Positions 37,333 to 45,706 of a stretch of 64,000 nucleotides of DNA are shown here, piece after piece. The notes beneath the pieces were generated by a model. That model was given only the letters and a program-made list of their open reading frames with translations, was not told where the DNA came from and made no database searches. This stretch comes from Pseudomonas frederiksbergensis (lineage in GTDB: Bacteria; Pseudomonadota; Gammaproteobacteria; Pseudomonadales; Pseudomonadaceae), in the NCBI RefSeq assembly GCF_003732275.1, contig NZ_MOBM01000019.1:124001-188000 (forward strand). The letters run 5' to 3'. The translations under genes and the position numbers were made by a program. Position 1 is the stretch's first letter. Each line of letters begins with the position of its first letter.

Positions 37333-38252
37333 TACTCCTCCAGTTCTTCGTACAAGCCGACGGCGATAGTTTTGACATTGCCCGACAAGCTGCTGCCGGT
37401 CAGGCCAATCGCCGCGCCCAGGGAATCCTTGATCTGGGTAACCGTAGCGTGTTTCAGCTGGGTCGGGGTGAAGCGCTTGGGCAGCTCGCCGGCAAGTTGC
37501 TTGAGCTTGAGCATCTTCGGCGTCAGCCGGGGATCGTTGATGCTCAGCAACTCTTTGGTCAACTTCGACCTTTCCTGGCGAGTCAAACCACGCAAGACTT
37601 CACGCAGACTTTTACCGGTGGTGGCCTTGGCCACTTTCACCAGCTTTATAGTGGTCAAGGTGGAAGCCCCCACGCCCAGCAGAGAGGCCGCGTCCAGACC
37701 GATCGAGGCGTATTGGTACCACTCCTCACTGTCCAGCTTGTCGTTGAACTGCGGGTTGCTCACTTCTGCCACCGTGCGGATGCTACCGACAAAACACTGC
37801 ACCGAACTGGCGGCCGCAGCGGTATAACCCAGAGCCACCACCACGGAGCTGGCCCCGGCACTGAAGGGAACCGCGACCGACCCACTGAGTACGACAATCC
37901 AGCCCAATACCGCACCGGCACAAGACAAAGTGGTATTGATTGCCTCTCCGACCAGTCGCGATTCTCTGGGATTGTCCTGCACCTGCTGGGCGAATTGCGC
38001 AGGTGCAATGTACTTCTGCGCCTCGCGCAAAATGATTCGCTTGGGCCTGATACTGCAAATCGGCTTGAACTCGCGCAGGGTCACTACGTTGAATTCGGCG
38101 TCGATGTACACCACGCCCGCGCCGACGATTCCGGGATCGGCGTCGATGGCGGCGAACAGGCGTGGCAGGTTGATCTGGCTTTCGATGCGTTGGCGGGCCA
38201 TGAACTGGGAGGGGCTGTAGTCCATGCCGATACCCGGTAAGGGGTTGCTCAT
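37332..38252 (-). CDS. Unrecognised protein with glycine/alanine-rich hydrophobic segments
   Basis: 306 residues from the ATG at 38252, preceded by AAGGAC. The first ~100 residues are soluble. Residues 110-165 hold two hydrophobic, Gly/Ala/Ser-rich helices (CAGAVLGWIVVLSGSVAVPF, SSVVVALGYTAAAASSVQCF), and a third weak one follows near 190-210 (IGLDAASLLGVGASTLTTIK). The C-terminal 90 residues are basic. No signal peptide. Similar proteins are sometimes labelled NAD synthetase in pseudomonads, but no PP-loop (SGGVDS) is present, so that name would be wrong. Coupled to the small membrane protein downstream. Confidence 0.72.
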   Translation of the reverse strand: MSNPLPGIGMDYSPSQFMARQRIESQINLPRLFAAIDADPGIVGAGVVYIDAEFNVVTLREFKPICSIRPKRIILREAQKYIAPAQFAQQVQDNPRESRLVGEAINTTLSCAGAVLGWIVVLSGSVAVPFSAGASSVVVALGYTAAAASSVQCFVGSIRTVAEVSNPQFNDKLDSEEWYQYASIGLDAASLLGVGASTLTTIKLVKVAKATTGKSLREVLRGLTRQERSKLTKELLSINDPRLTPKMLKLKQLAGELPKRFTPTQLKHATVTQIKDSLGAAIGLTGSSLSGNVKTIAVGLYEELEE

Positions 38253-38421
38253 GTGAATCGTCCTTGAAAATCGGGGTGAGATCTTTATTGCCTGTGCCGC
38301 CTTCAACGCAGACGAGCCCGGCTCCCACAGGGTTTGGCGTTGTACAGGGAAAATCGGTTTTCCCGGGCAGCCATTGAAGTGCGCGTCACCTTAGCAAACA
38401 GGCCGCACACTCGCCATAAAA

Positions 38422-38451
38422 CAAAACGCCAGCACTGAGGCTGGCGTTTTG
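38422..38451 (-). terminator. Rho-independent terminator of ygiQ
   Basis: CAAAACGCCAG / CTGGCGTTTTG stem, 8-9 nt loop. On the minus strand it ends GTTTTGTTTTA, starting 16 bp after the ygiQ stop. Confidence 0.87.
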
Positions 38452-38467
38452 CGATGTGGCGCGCAGA

Positions 38468-40771
38468 TTAACGCGGCACGACTGGCTTGCGGGCCGGTTT
38501 GGGTCCCTTGCCTTTGGCCGCGTCCTTGCGCTCCTTGGCCGCCTGCTGATTGCGGGCAAACGCCGCAGCCTTGGCCTGTTCACGCTTGTCCCACGGGTTG
38601 CCGCCATCGCTGGCACGTGGTGGCAGACCGGTATGCTGGGTCAGGATCTTGGTGGTCTTTTCCCCGGCCACTTTGTGGCTGCCGGCCGGTGTCGAGTTCT
38701 TGCGACGGGCGCTCTGGTAGCTGTCGGTCGCCGGCTGATGCAGCGGGATCAACTGGTTCTTGCCCGGCCCGATCAGGTCGGCGCGGCCCATGCGGGTCAG
38801 TGCTTCACGCAGCATCGGCCAGCCTTTGGGGTCGTGATAACGCAAGAACGCCTTGTGCAGGCGACGCTGCTCTTCGCTCTTGACGATGGTCACGCCGTCA
38901 CTCTTGTAAGTGACCTTGCGCAATGGGTTCTTGCCCGAGTGGTACATCGCGGTGGCGGTAGCCATCGGCGACGGGTAGAACGCCTGCACCTGGTCGGCAC
39001 GGAAACCGTTGCCCTTGAGCCACAGGGCCAGGTTCATCATGTCTTCGTCTGTGGTGCCCGGGTGAGCGGCGATGAAGTACGGAATCAGGTACTGCTCTTT
39101 CCCGGCTTCCTTGGTGTACTTCTCGAACATGCGCTTGAACTTGTCATAGCTGCCGATGCCCGGCTTCATCATCTGGTTGAGCGGACCTTCCTCGGTGTGT
39201 TCCGGGGCGATCTTCAGGTAACCACCGACGTGGTGAGTCACCAGCTCCTTGACGTATTCCGGCGACTCGACCGCGAGGTCGTAACGCAGGCCGGACGCGA
39301 TCAGGATCTTCTTCACACCCGGCAAGGCACGGGCGCTGCGATAGAGCTGGATCAGCGACGAGTGATCGGTATTGAGGTTTTCACAGATGCCCGGGAACAC
39401 GCAGGACGGCTTGCGGCACGCGGATTCGATGACCGGGCTCTTGCAAGCGATGCGGTACATGTTTGCGGTCGGGCCGCCAAGGTCGGAGATCACCCCGGTG
39501 AAGCCTGGCACCTTGTCGCGGATCTCTTCAATTTCGCGAATGATCGATTCTTCGGAACGGTTCTGGATGATCCGGCCTTCGTGCTCGGTGATCGAGCAGA
39601 ACGTACAGCCACCGAAGCAGCCGCGCATGATGTTCACCGAGAAGCGGATCATGTCGTAGGCGGGAATTTTTTCCTTGCCGTACGCCGGATGCGGAACCCG
39701 TGCGTAAGGCATGCCGAACACATAGTCCATTTCTTCGGTGGTCATCGGAATCGGAGGCGGGTTGAACCAGACGTCCACTTCACCATGCTTCTGCACCAGC
39801 GCACGGGCGTTGCCCGGGTTGGTTTCCAGGTGAAGCACGCGGTTGGCGTGGGCGTAGAGCACCGAGTCGCCACGGACTTTTTCCATCGACGGCAGACGGA
39901 TGACCGTTTTCTCGCGGGTGAGGCGCGGGTTCGGCAGCAATTGCACGACCTTCGCTTCGTTCGGGTCTTCCGACGGACCCTTTTCCTGCTCGATGGCGCA
40001 GGCTTGCGTGTCCTGGGTGTTCACGTACGGGTTGATGATCTTGTCGACCTTGCCCGGACGATCGATGCGCGTGGAGTCGATCTCGAACCAGTCTTTTGGC
40101 GTGTCACGACGAATGAACGCGGTGCCGCGCACATCGGTGATGTCTTCGATCTTGTGACCGAACGACAGACGCTGGGCGACTTCGACGATCGCGCGCTCGG
40201 CGTTGCCGTAGAGCAGGATGTCGGCGCAAGCGTCGATCAGGATCGAGTTACGCACCCGGTCCTGCCAGTAATCGTAGTGGGCGATGCGGCGCAGGGAGGC
40301 TTCGATGCCACCGAGCACGATCGGTACATTCTTGTAGGCTTCCTTGCAGCGCTGGCTGTAAACCAGGCTCGCGCGGTCCGGACGTTTGCCCGCCAGGCCA
40401 CCAGGGGTGTAGGCGTCGTCGGAACGGATTTTCTTGTCGGCGGTGTAGCGGTTGATCATCGAGTCCATGTTGCCGGCCGCGACGCCGAAGAACAGGTTCG
40501 GCTCGCCGAGCTTCATGAAGTCGTCTTTGGACTGCCAGTTCGGCTGCGCAATGATCCCGACGCGGAAGCCCTGGGCTTCCAGCAGTCGGCCGATGATCGC
40601 CATGCCGAACGACGGGTGGTCGACGTAGGCATCACCGGTGACGATGATGATGTCGCAGGAATCCCAGCCAAGCTGATCCATCTCCTCCCTGCTCATCGGC
40701 AAGAATGGCGCTGGCCCGAAACATTCGGCCCAGTACTTGGGATAGTCAAATAACGGCTTGGCTGCTTGCAT
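38468..40771 (-). CDS. ygiQ: YgiQ-family radical SAM protein
   Basis: 767 residues. An N-terminal region typical of YgiQ ([20 protein letters not shown]) precedes the radical SAM cluster motif C-x3-C-x2-C in [18 protein letters not shown] (about residue 380), then [12 protein letters not shown]. The last ~110 residues are disordered and Lys/Pro-rich. The [4Fe-4S] cluster would split SAM to a radical; the substrate of YgiQ proteins is not established. Monocistronic with its own terminator. Confidence 0.92.
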   Translation of the reverse strand: MQAAKPLFDYPKYWAECFGPAPFLPMSREEMDQLGWDSCDIIIVTGDAYVDHPSFGMAIIGRLLEAQGFRVGIIAQPNWQSKDDFMKLGEPNLFFGVAAGNMDSMINRYTADKKIRSDDAYTPGGLAGKRPDRASLVYSQRCKEAYKNVPIVLGGIEASLRRIAHYDYWQDRVRNSILIDACADILLYGNAERAIVEVAQRLSFGHKIEDITDVRGTAFIRRDTPKDWFEIDSTRIDRPGKVDKIINPYVNTQDTQACAIEQEKGPSEDPNEAKVVQLLPNPRLTREKTVIRLPSMEKVRGDSVLYAHANRVLHLETNPGNARALVQKHGEVDVWFNPPPIPMTTEEMDYVFGMPYARVPHPAYGKEKIPAYDMIRFSVNIMRGCFGGCTFCSITEHEGRIIQNRSEESIIREIEEIRDKVPGFTGVISDLGGPTANMYRIACKSPVIESACRKPSCVFPGICENLNTDHSSLIQLYRSARALPGVKKILIASGLRYDLAVESPEYVKELVTHHVGGYLKIAPEHTEEGPLNQMMKPGIGSYDKFKRMFEKYTKEAGKEQYLIPYFIAAHPGTTDEDMMNLALWLKGNGFRADQVQAFYPSPMATATAMYHSGKNPLRKVTYKSDGVTIVKSEEQRRLHKAFLRYHDPKGWPMLREALTRMGRADLIGPGKNQLIPLHQPATDSYQSARRKNSTPAGSHKVAGEKTTKILTQHTGLPPRASDGGNPWDKREQAKAAAFARNQQAAKERKDAAKGKGPKPARKPVVPR

Positions 40772-40906
40772 GTCGATAACCGGTGTTGGCTTTCATTGAA
40801 TTTCGCGGGCGCGGAATATAGCACAAAATTTGATCAATTCCGACGGCTATGGTCGGAAATTGCAGCGACCGTTTCGCGCAAAGATCCTGAGATCAGGCGC
40901 AACCCC

Positions 40907-41039
40907 TGTGGCAAGGGAGCTTGCTCCCGCTGGGCAGCGAAGCGGCCCCAAAACCTGCGACCGAATTTTTCCAGACGGACCGCATTTCTCAACTTTGCGA
41001 CTGCTGCGCAGTCGAGCGGGAGCAAGCTCCCTCGCCACA
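40907..41039. repeat. Palindromic element, GTGGCGAGG type
   Basis: Left arm TGTGGCAAGGGAGCTTGCTC, with one change in the core, and a matching right arm. Lies just after the dnaB stop. Confidence 0.86.
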
Positions 41040-41052
41040 GGTTTCTATTGGG

Positions 41053-42447
41053 TTACTCGTCGTCGAAGTTGTAGCTGCCCGGCGCCAGATTTTCGAAGCG
41101 GGTGTATTTACCGATGAACGCCAGTCGTGACGTGCCGATCGGGCCGTTCCGCTGTTTGCCGATGATGATCTCGGCGATGCCTTTATGCTCGGTTTCCGGG
41201 TGGTACACCTCATCCCGGTACACGAACATGATCACGTCAGCATCCTGCTCGATCGCTCCGGATTCCCGCAAGTCGGAGTTGATCGGGCGTTTGTTCGGTC
41301 GTTGTTCCAGGGAGCGATTGAGCTGGGACAGCGCCACCACCGGGCAGTTGAATTCCTTGGCGAGGGCTTTCAAGGAACGGGAGATCTCGGAAATCTCGTT
41401 GGTCCGGTTGTCGCCGCCGGAACCGGGGATCTGCATCAACTGCAGGTAGTCGATCATGATCAGGGCGATGTCGCCGTGTTCACGCACCAGACGCCGGGTC
41501 CGCGCGCGCATCTCCGACGGGCTGATACCGGCCGTATCGTCGATGAACAGCTTGCGATCGTTCAGCAGGTTGACCGCCGAGGTCAGGCGCGGCCAATCGT
41601 CGTCGTCCAGGCGACCGGCCCGGACCTTGGTCTGGTCGATACGCCCAAGGGACGAAAGCATACGCATGATCAGCGATTCGCCTGGCATCTCCAGCGAGTA
41701 AACCAGTACGCACTTGTCGCTGCGCAACACGGCGTTTTCCACCAGGTTCATCGCGAAGGTGGTTTTACCCATGGACGGACGGCCGGCGACGATGATCAGG
41801 TCGGAAGGCTGCAAGCCGCTGGTCTTCTCGTCGAGGTCGGTGTAACCGGTGGACAGGCCGGTGATGGCGTTGTCGGTGTTGAACAAGGTGTCGATGCGGT
41901 CGATAGCCTTGGTCAGCAGGTCATTCACGCTCACCGGGCCGCCGGTTTTTGGCCGGGCCTCGGCGATCTGGAAGATCTGCCGCTCAGCTTCATCGAGAAT
42001 TTCTTCAGCCGTGCGGCCTTCCGGGTTGAAAGCGCTGTCAGCAATTTCGGTGGCGATGCCGATCAACTGCCGCAACGTCGCCCGCGCACGAACGATTTGC
42101 GCATAGGCCTTGATGTTGGCGACGGACGGCGTGTTTTTTGCCAGTTCGCCAAGGTAACCGAGGCCACCGACTTGCGAGGTCTGACCTTCCTTGTCCAATT
42201 GCTCGGCAAGGGTCACGACGTCGATCGGGGAGTTCTGATCGGCCAGTTTGGCGATCGCACGGAAGATCAAACGGTGGTCATGACGATAGAAATCGCCGTC
42301 CGAGACCTGATCGAGCACGCGTTCCCAGGCGTTGTTGTCCAGCATCAAACCACCGAGCACGGCCTGTTCGGCCTCGATGGAATGCGGCGGCACCTTCAGG
42401 GCAGCGGTTTGCAGATCGTATTGCTCGGGAGCGGAGATATCGTTCAT
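41053..42447 (-). CDS. dnaB: Replicative DNA helicase
   Basis: 464 residues. An N-terminal helical domain (PPHSIEAEQAVLGGLMLDN) is joined to a RecA-like motor with Walker A GRPSMGKTT (about 228-236), Walker B LIMIDYLQLM, and ALSQLNRSLEQRPNKRP (motif H4). The hexamer unwinds DNA ahead of the fork. ATG at 42447 chosen; a GTG two codons upstream is an alternative. Preceded by a terminator after rplI, so it is likely transcribed separately as well. Confidence 0.96.
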   Translation of the reverse strand: MNDISAPEQYDLQTAALKVPPHSIEAEQAVLGGLMLDNNAWERVLDQVSDGDFYRHDHRLIFRAIAKLADQNSPIDVVTLAEQLDKEGQTSQVGGLGYLGELAKNTPSVANIKAYAQIVRARATLRQLIGIATEIADSAFNPEGRTAEEILDEAERQIFQIAEARPKTGGPVSVNDLLTKAIDRIDTLFNTDNAITGLSTGYTDLDEKTSGLQPSDLIIVAGRPSMGKTTFAMNLVENAVLRSDKCVLVYSLEMPGESLIMRMLSSLGRIDQTKVRAGRLDDDDWPRLTSAVNLLNDRKLFIDDTAGISPSEMRARTRRLVREHGDIALIMIDYLQLMQIPGSGGDNRTNEISEISRSLKALAKEFNCPVVALSQLNRSLEQRPNKRPINSDLRESGAIEQDADVIMFVYRDEVYHPETEHKGIAEIIIGKQRNGPIGTSRLAFIGKYTRFENLAPGSYNFDDE

Positions 42448-42470
42448 GGCCACTTGGAGTTAGGGATTAC

Positions 42471-42510
42471 AGAAAGACAAAGGGCACGACCTGTAAACAG
42501 GATCGTGCCC
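42471..42510 (-). terminator. Terminator after rplI
   Basis: GGGCACGA / TCGTGCCC arms with inner CTGT / ACAG pairing; on the minus strand followed by TTTGTCTTTC. A second palindrome, GCACCCTAGGGTGC, lies at about 42525-42538. Confidence 0.7.
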
Positions 42511-42555
42511 GATGTTACCGGCAAGCACCCTAGGGTGCCAGCCGACAAGTGCTGC

Positions 42556-43002
42556 TTAAGCTGCTACCACAACAACGCGTACGGTGGCTTCAACTTCGGC
42601 GTGCAGATGCACGGCTACGTCGAATTCGCCTACGTTGCGGATGGTGCCGTTCGGCAGACGAACTTCGCTTTTTGCAACTTCAACGCCAGAGGCGGTCAGT
42701 GCATCAGCGATGTCGTGGGTGCCGATCGAACCGAACAGCTTGCCTTCGTCACCAGCGGTGGCAGTGATAGTCACTTCCAGCTCAGCCAGTTGGGCGGCAC
42801 GGCTTTCAGCCGAAGTTTTACGGTCTGCTGCGGCTTTTTCCAGCTCAGCGCGACGCTCTTCGAACGCAGCCAGGTTGGCAGCGGTCGCAGCGGTAGCTTT
42901 GCCGTAAGGCAGCAGGTAGTTACGACCGTAACCAGCCTTAACGTTCACTTTGTCACCCAGGTTGCCCAGGTTGGTGACTTTTTCCAGAAGGATCAGTTGC
43001 AT
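42556..43002 (-). CDS. rplI: 50S ribosomal protein L9
   Basis: 148 residues. The N-terminal [20 protein letters not shown] and [13 protein letters not shown] are the L9 rRNA-binding signatures; a long connecting helix and a C-terminal domain ([16 protein letters not shown]) follow. Last gene of the rpsF-rpsR-membrane protein-rplI operon. Confidence 0.97.
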   Translation of the reverse strand: MQLILLEKVTNLGNLGDKVNVKAGYGRNYLLPYGKATAATAANLAAFEERRAELEKAAADRKTSAESRAAQLAELEVTITATAGDEGKLFGSIGTHDIADALTASGVEVAKSEVRLPNGTIRNVGEFDVAVHLHAEVEATVRVVVVAA

Positions 43003-43021
43003 GTGAAAATCCTCTTAACTT

Positions 43022-43915
43022 TTAACCTTCACCGTTCGCGTTATCGGCATCTTTCGGTGCCGAACGACCGCGAAAATCAATCAGGCTGTCGACGATGGCC
43101 AAGACCACCAGCAACGGATAGATCAGCTGCATGAACAGCAACAGCGTGACGTACAACCCCACCAGCCAGAATTTGGCCAGTCGCTTCTGCGCCACCAGCC
43201 CGTGAATCAGGGCCAGCCCGGCGAACACCAGCGGTACGCTGCACAACGGTGTCAACATGGCCATCTGCGAGCCTAAGTTAGGCCCCAGAAGCATCAACAC
43301 CAGCAGCAACATCGCCGGTAAAAGCGGGATTCGGATGGCGCGAAACTCGCGACCAAAACCACCCGGGTTGTACAACAACGCCTGCCAGTAGCGCCCGACA
43401 ATCAGGCTCAGCACACTGACGATTTGCAACAAGGCCGCAATCAGGCCGGTCAGGACCGGTGCAATCAGGGACGCGAAACGCGCTTGCTCGTCTACCGACA
43501 ATTGCTGGTAGACATCACCGAGTAGCGACGGCATGACTTTTATCAAAGCCTGCGCCAGCATCTCGATCTGGGGCGCAAAAGCCGCCCCCAGCACCACTGA
43601 AAACACCAATCCCATCGCTATGCTGACCAGCAGCACTCGGTTCCAGGACTCGCTTGCGCGCAAAACCAACGCAAGGCTCGAAGACCCCAGCAGCACCAGA
43701 AGTGCCCGTGGGTCGTCGGAGTAAAGCCACCAGATCAACGCCGGCAGCAGTCCCAGGGCAAGAACGCCCAAGGCGTCCTTCAATCCGCGCCGCAGGAGCA
43801 CAAGGCATCCGGCGGCAGCACCCAACCAATACAACAACGGCAATGTTGCGCATCCGGCCACTACCAGAGTGGCCTGCATACGGCCGCGCATGATGAACTC
43901 AGCTAAGGCGCGCAT
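43022..43915 (-). CDS. DUF2232-type polytopic membrane protein in the rpsR-rplI operon
   Basis: 297 residues, about eight membrane helices and a polar C-terminal tail (GRSAPKDADNANGEG). A gene of this type always lies between rpsR and rplI in Pseudomonas. Function unknown; distant resemblance to the YybS/DUF2232 group. 19 bp before rplI, so co-transcribed with the ribosomal genes. Confidence 0.85.
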   Translation of the reverse strand: MRALAEFIMRGRMQATLVVAGCATLPLLYWLGAAAGCLVLLRRGLKDALGVLALGLLPALIWWLYSDDPRALLVLLGSSSLALVLRASESWNRVLLVSIAMGLVFSVVLGAAFAPQIEMLAQALIKVMPSLLGDVYQQLSVDEQARFASLIAPVLTGLIAALLQIVSVLSLIVGRYWQALLYNPGGFGREFRAIRIPLLPAMLLLVLMLLGPNLGSQMAMLTPLCSVPLVFAGLALIHGLVAQKRLAKFWLVGLYVTLLLFMQLIYPLLVVLAIVDSLIDFRGRSAPKDADNANGEG

Positions 43916-43951
43916 GCATTCAATCCTTTGCTACGTGTCGACTGCCCGGTC

Positions 43952-44182
43952 TCAGCGGCCGTGGCTGTCGGTGTAGGCCAGCAGGGCCAGGAAGCGGGCG
44001 CGCTTGATAGCGGTGGCCAGCTGACGCTGATAACGTGCTTTGGTACCGGTGATGCGGCTTGGAACGATTTTGCCGGTCTCGGATACGTAAGCTTTCAGAG
44101 TGTTGAGATCTTTGTAATCGATCTCTTTCACGTCTTCAGCGGTGAAGCGGCAGAATTTACGACGACGGAAGAAACGTGCCAT
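43952..44182 (-). CDS. rpsR: 30S ribosomal protein S18
   Basis: 76 residues. [20 protein letters not shown], then [20 protein letters not shown], are the classical S18 motifs. Binds 16S rRNA together with S6, encoded 28 bp upstream. Confidence 0.97.
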
Positions 44183-44210
44183 GTAATAGGCTCCTCAAAA
44201 GGTCCGTGGA

Positions 44211-44633
44211 TTACTCGTCAGCGTTATCGCTGGCGTCGCTGTCATCACCATCAACGCTATCAGCGTCGGAGTGCTCAGGACGGTCGCGACGCTCACGGCG
44301 CTCACTGCGGTTTTCTTCAGCCTTGAGCATCTCGGATTGGCCGGTAACGGCTTCTTCGCGACGGATGACCAGGTTACGGATCACTGCATCGTTGTAGCGG
44401 AAGTTGTCTTCCAGCTCGGCCAGGGCCTTGCCAGTGCATTCAACGTTCAGCATCACGTAGTGAGCCTTGTGAACATTGTTGATTGCGTAGGCCAGTTGAC
44501 GACGGCCCCAATCTTCCAGACGGTGGATTTTGCCGCCGTCTTCTTCGATCAGCTTGGTGTAACGCTCAACCATGCCGCCGACTTGCTCGCTTTGATCCGG
44601 GTGGACCAAAAAGATGATTTCGTAATGACGCAT
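44211..44633 (-). CDS. rpsF: 30S ribosomal protein S6
   Basis: 140 residues. [18 protein letters not shown] opens the ferredoxin-like fold; [15 protein letters not shown] and AHYVMLN follow. The C-terminus is long and acidic ([17 protein letters not shown]); in pseudomonads this tail can be extended with glutamates by RimK. First gene of the operon. AAGGAG precedes the ATG. Confidence 0.97.
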   Translation of the reverse strand: MRHYEIIFLVHPDQSEQVGGMVERYTKLIEEDGGKIHRLEDWGRRQLAYAINNVHKAHYVMLNVECTGKALAELEDNFRYNDAVIRNLVIRREEAVTGQSEMLKAEENRSERRERRDRPEHSDADSVDGDDSDASDNADE

Positions 44634-44649
44634 GAATGCTCCTTACGGG

Positions 44650-44681
44650 TTGTAGCCTGCCGCTCAAAAGCGGTCAGACAA
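44650..44681 (-). promoter_or_regulatory. Leader hairpin of rpsF, possible S6:S18 autoregulatory element
   Basis: In the rpsF leader RNA, TTGT-CTG-A-CCGCT pairs with AGCGG-CAG-GCT-ACAA around a TTTG loop. This leaves a 3-nt bulge (GCT) on one side, just upstream of the ribosome binding site. S6:S18 leaders known in other bacteria are also bulged hairpins, but the canonical CCG bulge is not evident, so the assignment is tentative. Confidence 0.45.
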
Positions 44682-44834
44682 GGAGTGAATGACACTTATG
44701 GACTTGCTTGCGATAGACACATGCGTGCCTGCCGTCACAGCAAGGGGCGCAATTGTAGAGAAGGGACAAGAGAGGCGCAAGGCAATTGGTGATTATTTGA
44801 GCAACCCCCAATCTTCGCCCAGACACAAAACCAC

Positions 44835-44923
44835 TGTGGGAGCGAGCCTGCTCGCGATGGGGTGCAACATTCAACATTTGTGCTGAATGTAACTCCGCTA
44901 TCGCGAGCAGGCTCGCTCCCACA
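44835..44923. repeat. REP pair, GTGGGAGC type
   Basis: Two inverted REP copies about 40 bp apart downstream of rlmB. Confidence 0.9.
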
Positions 44924-44938
44924 GGGATTACAACCGGA

Positions 44939-45706
44939 TCAGGACTTTTTGGCGGTCCCGGCAGCTTTGACGCCGCGCTGGCGCAGGGCCTCGAACAGGC
45001 ACACGCCAGTCGCCACGGAAACGTTGAGACTGCTGACACTGCCCGCCATCGGCAGACGCACCAGGTAGTCGCAAAGATCGCGAGTCAGACGGCGCATTCC
45101 GCTGCCTTCCGCACCCATGATCAGGATGGTCGGGCCGGTCAGGTCCTGCTGATACAACTCCTGCTCAGCCTCGCCCGCCGTACCGACGACCCACAAGCCA
45201 CGCTGCTTGAGTTTTTCCAGGGTGCGCGCCAGGTTGGTCACAGCCACCAACGGAATCACTTCCGCCGCGCCGCAGGCGACTTTACGCACCGTCGGGGTCA
45301 GGGTGGCTGACTTGTCCTTTGGCACGATCACCGCCAGCGCGCCGGCCGCATCGGCCGAACGCAGGCAAGCGCCGAGGTTGTGCGGATCGGTCACGCCGTC
45401 GAGCACCAGCAACAGCGGTGCGCCTTCAGTGCGATCGAGCAATTCGTCGAGCATCGCTTCGCCCCAGACCTGACTCGGACTGACGTCCGCGACCACGCCT
45501 TGATGCACGCCTTCTACCCACGCATCCAGCTCACGACGCTCAGCCTGACCGACCGCTACGCGATTTTCGGCAGCGAGTGCGATCAGCGTCTGTACCCGCG
45601 GATCACTGCGGCCTTCAGCCAGCCAGATCTGCTTGACGCGTTTTGGGTGATGACGCAGCAACGCTTCTACAGCATGCACGCCATAGATCTTTTCCAACTG
45701 ACTCAT
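44939..45706 (-). CDS. rlmB: 23S rRNA (guanosine-2251-2'-O)-methyltransferase
   Basis: 255 residues. An N-terminal substrate-binding domain (YGVHAVEALLRHHPKRVKQI) precedes a SPOUT/TrmH catalytic domain with the knotted SAM site: VLDGVTDPHNLGACLRSADA, ILIMGAEGSGMRRL and LNVSVATGVCLFEALRQR. Methylates G2251 in the peptidyl-transferase region. The start overlaps the rnr stop by 4 nt. Confidence 0.94.
   Translation of the reverse strand: MSQLEKIYGVHAVEALLRHHPKRVKQIWLAEGRSDPRVQTLIALAAENRVAVGQAERRELDAWVEGVHQGVVADVSPSQVWGEAMLDELLDRTEGAPLLLVLDGVTDPHNLGACLRSADAAGALAVIVPKDKSATLTPTVRKVACGAAEVIPLVAVTNLARTLEKLKQRGLWVVGTAGEAEQELYQQDLTGPTILIMGAEGSGMRRLTRDLCDYLVRLPMAGSVSSLNVSVATGVCLFEALRQRGVKAAGTAKKS

Larger units (their letters stand above)
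44634..44938. other. Intergenic region between rpsF and rlmB
   Basis: 305 bp. Holds the rpsF leader and promoter on the left and a REP pair after rlmB on the right. No gene seen. Confidence 0.6.

Noticed and set aside
37332..38252. NAD synthetase assignment
   Set aside because: No PP-loop; the real nadE is at 27106.
38311..38330. REP-like fragment (GAGCCCGGCTCCCACAG) near the 306-residue gene
   Set aside because: Only a degenerate half; not enough to call an element.
38456..40753. 765-codon open frame opposite ygiQ
   Set aside because: Antisense shadow; the minus strand carries the radical SAM motif.
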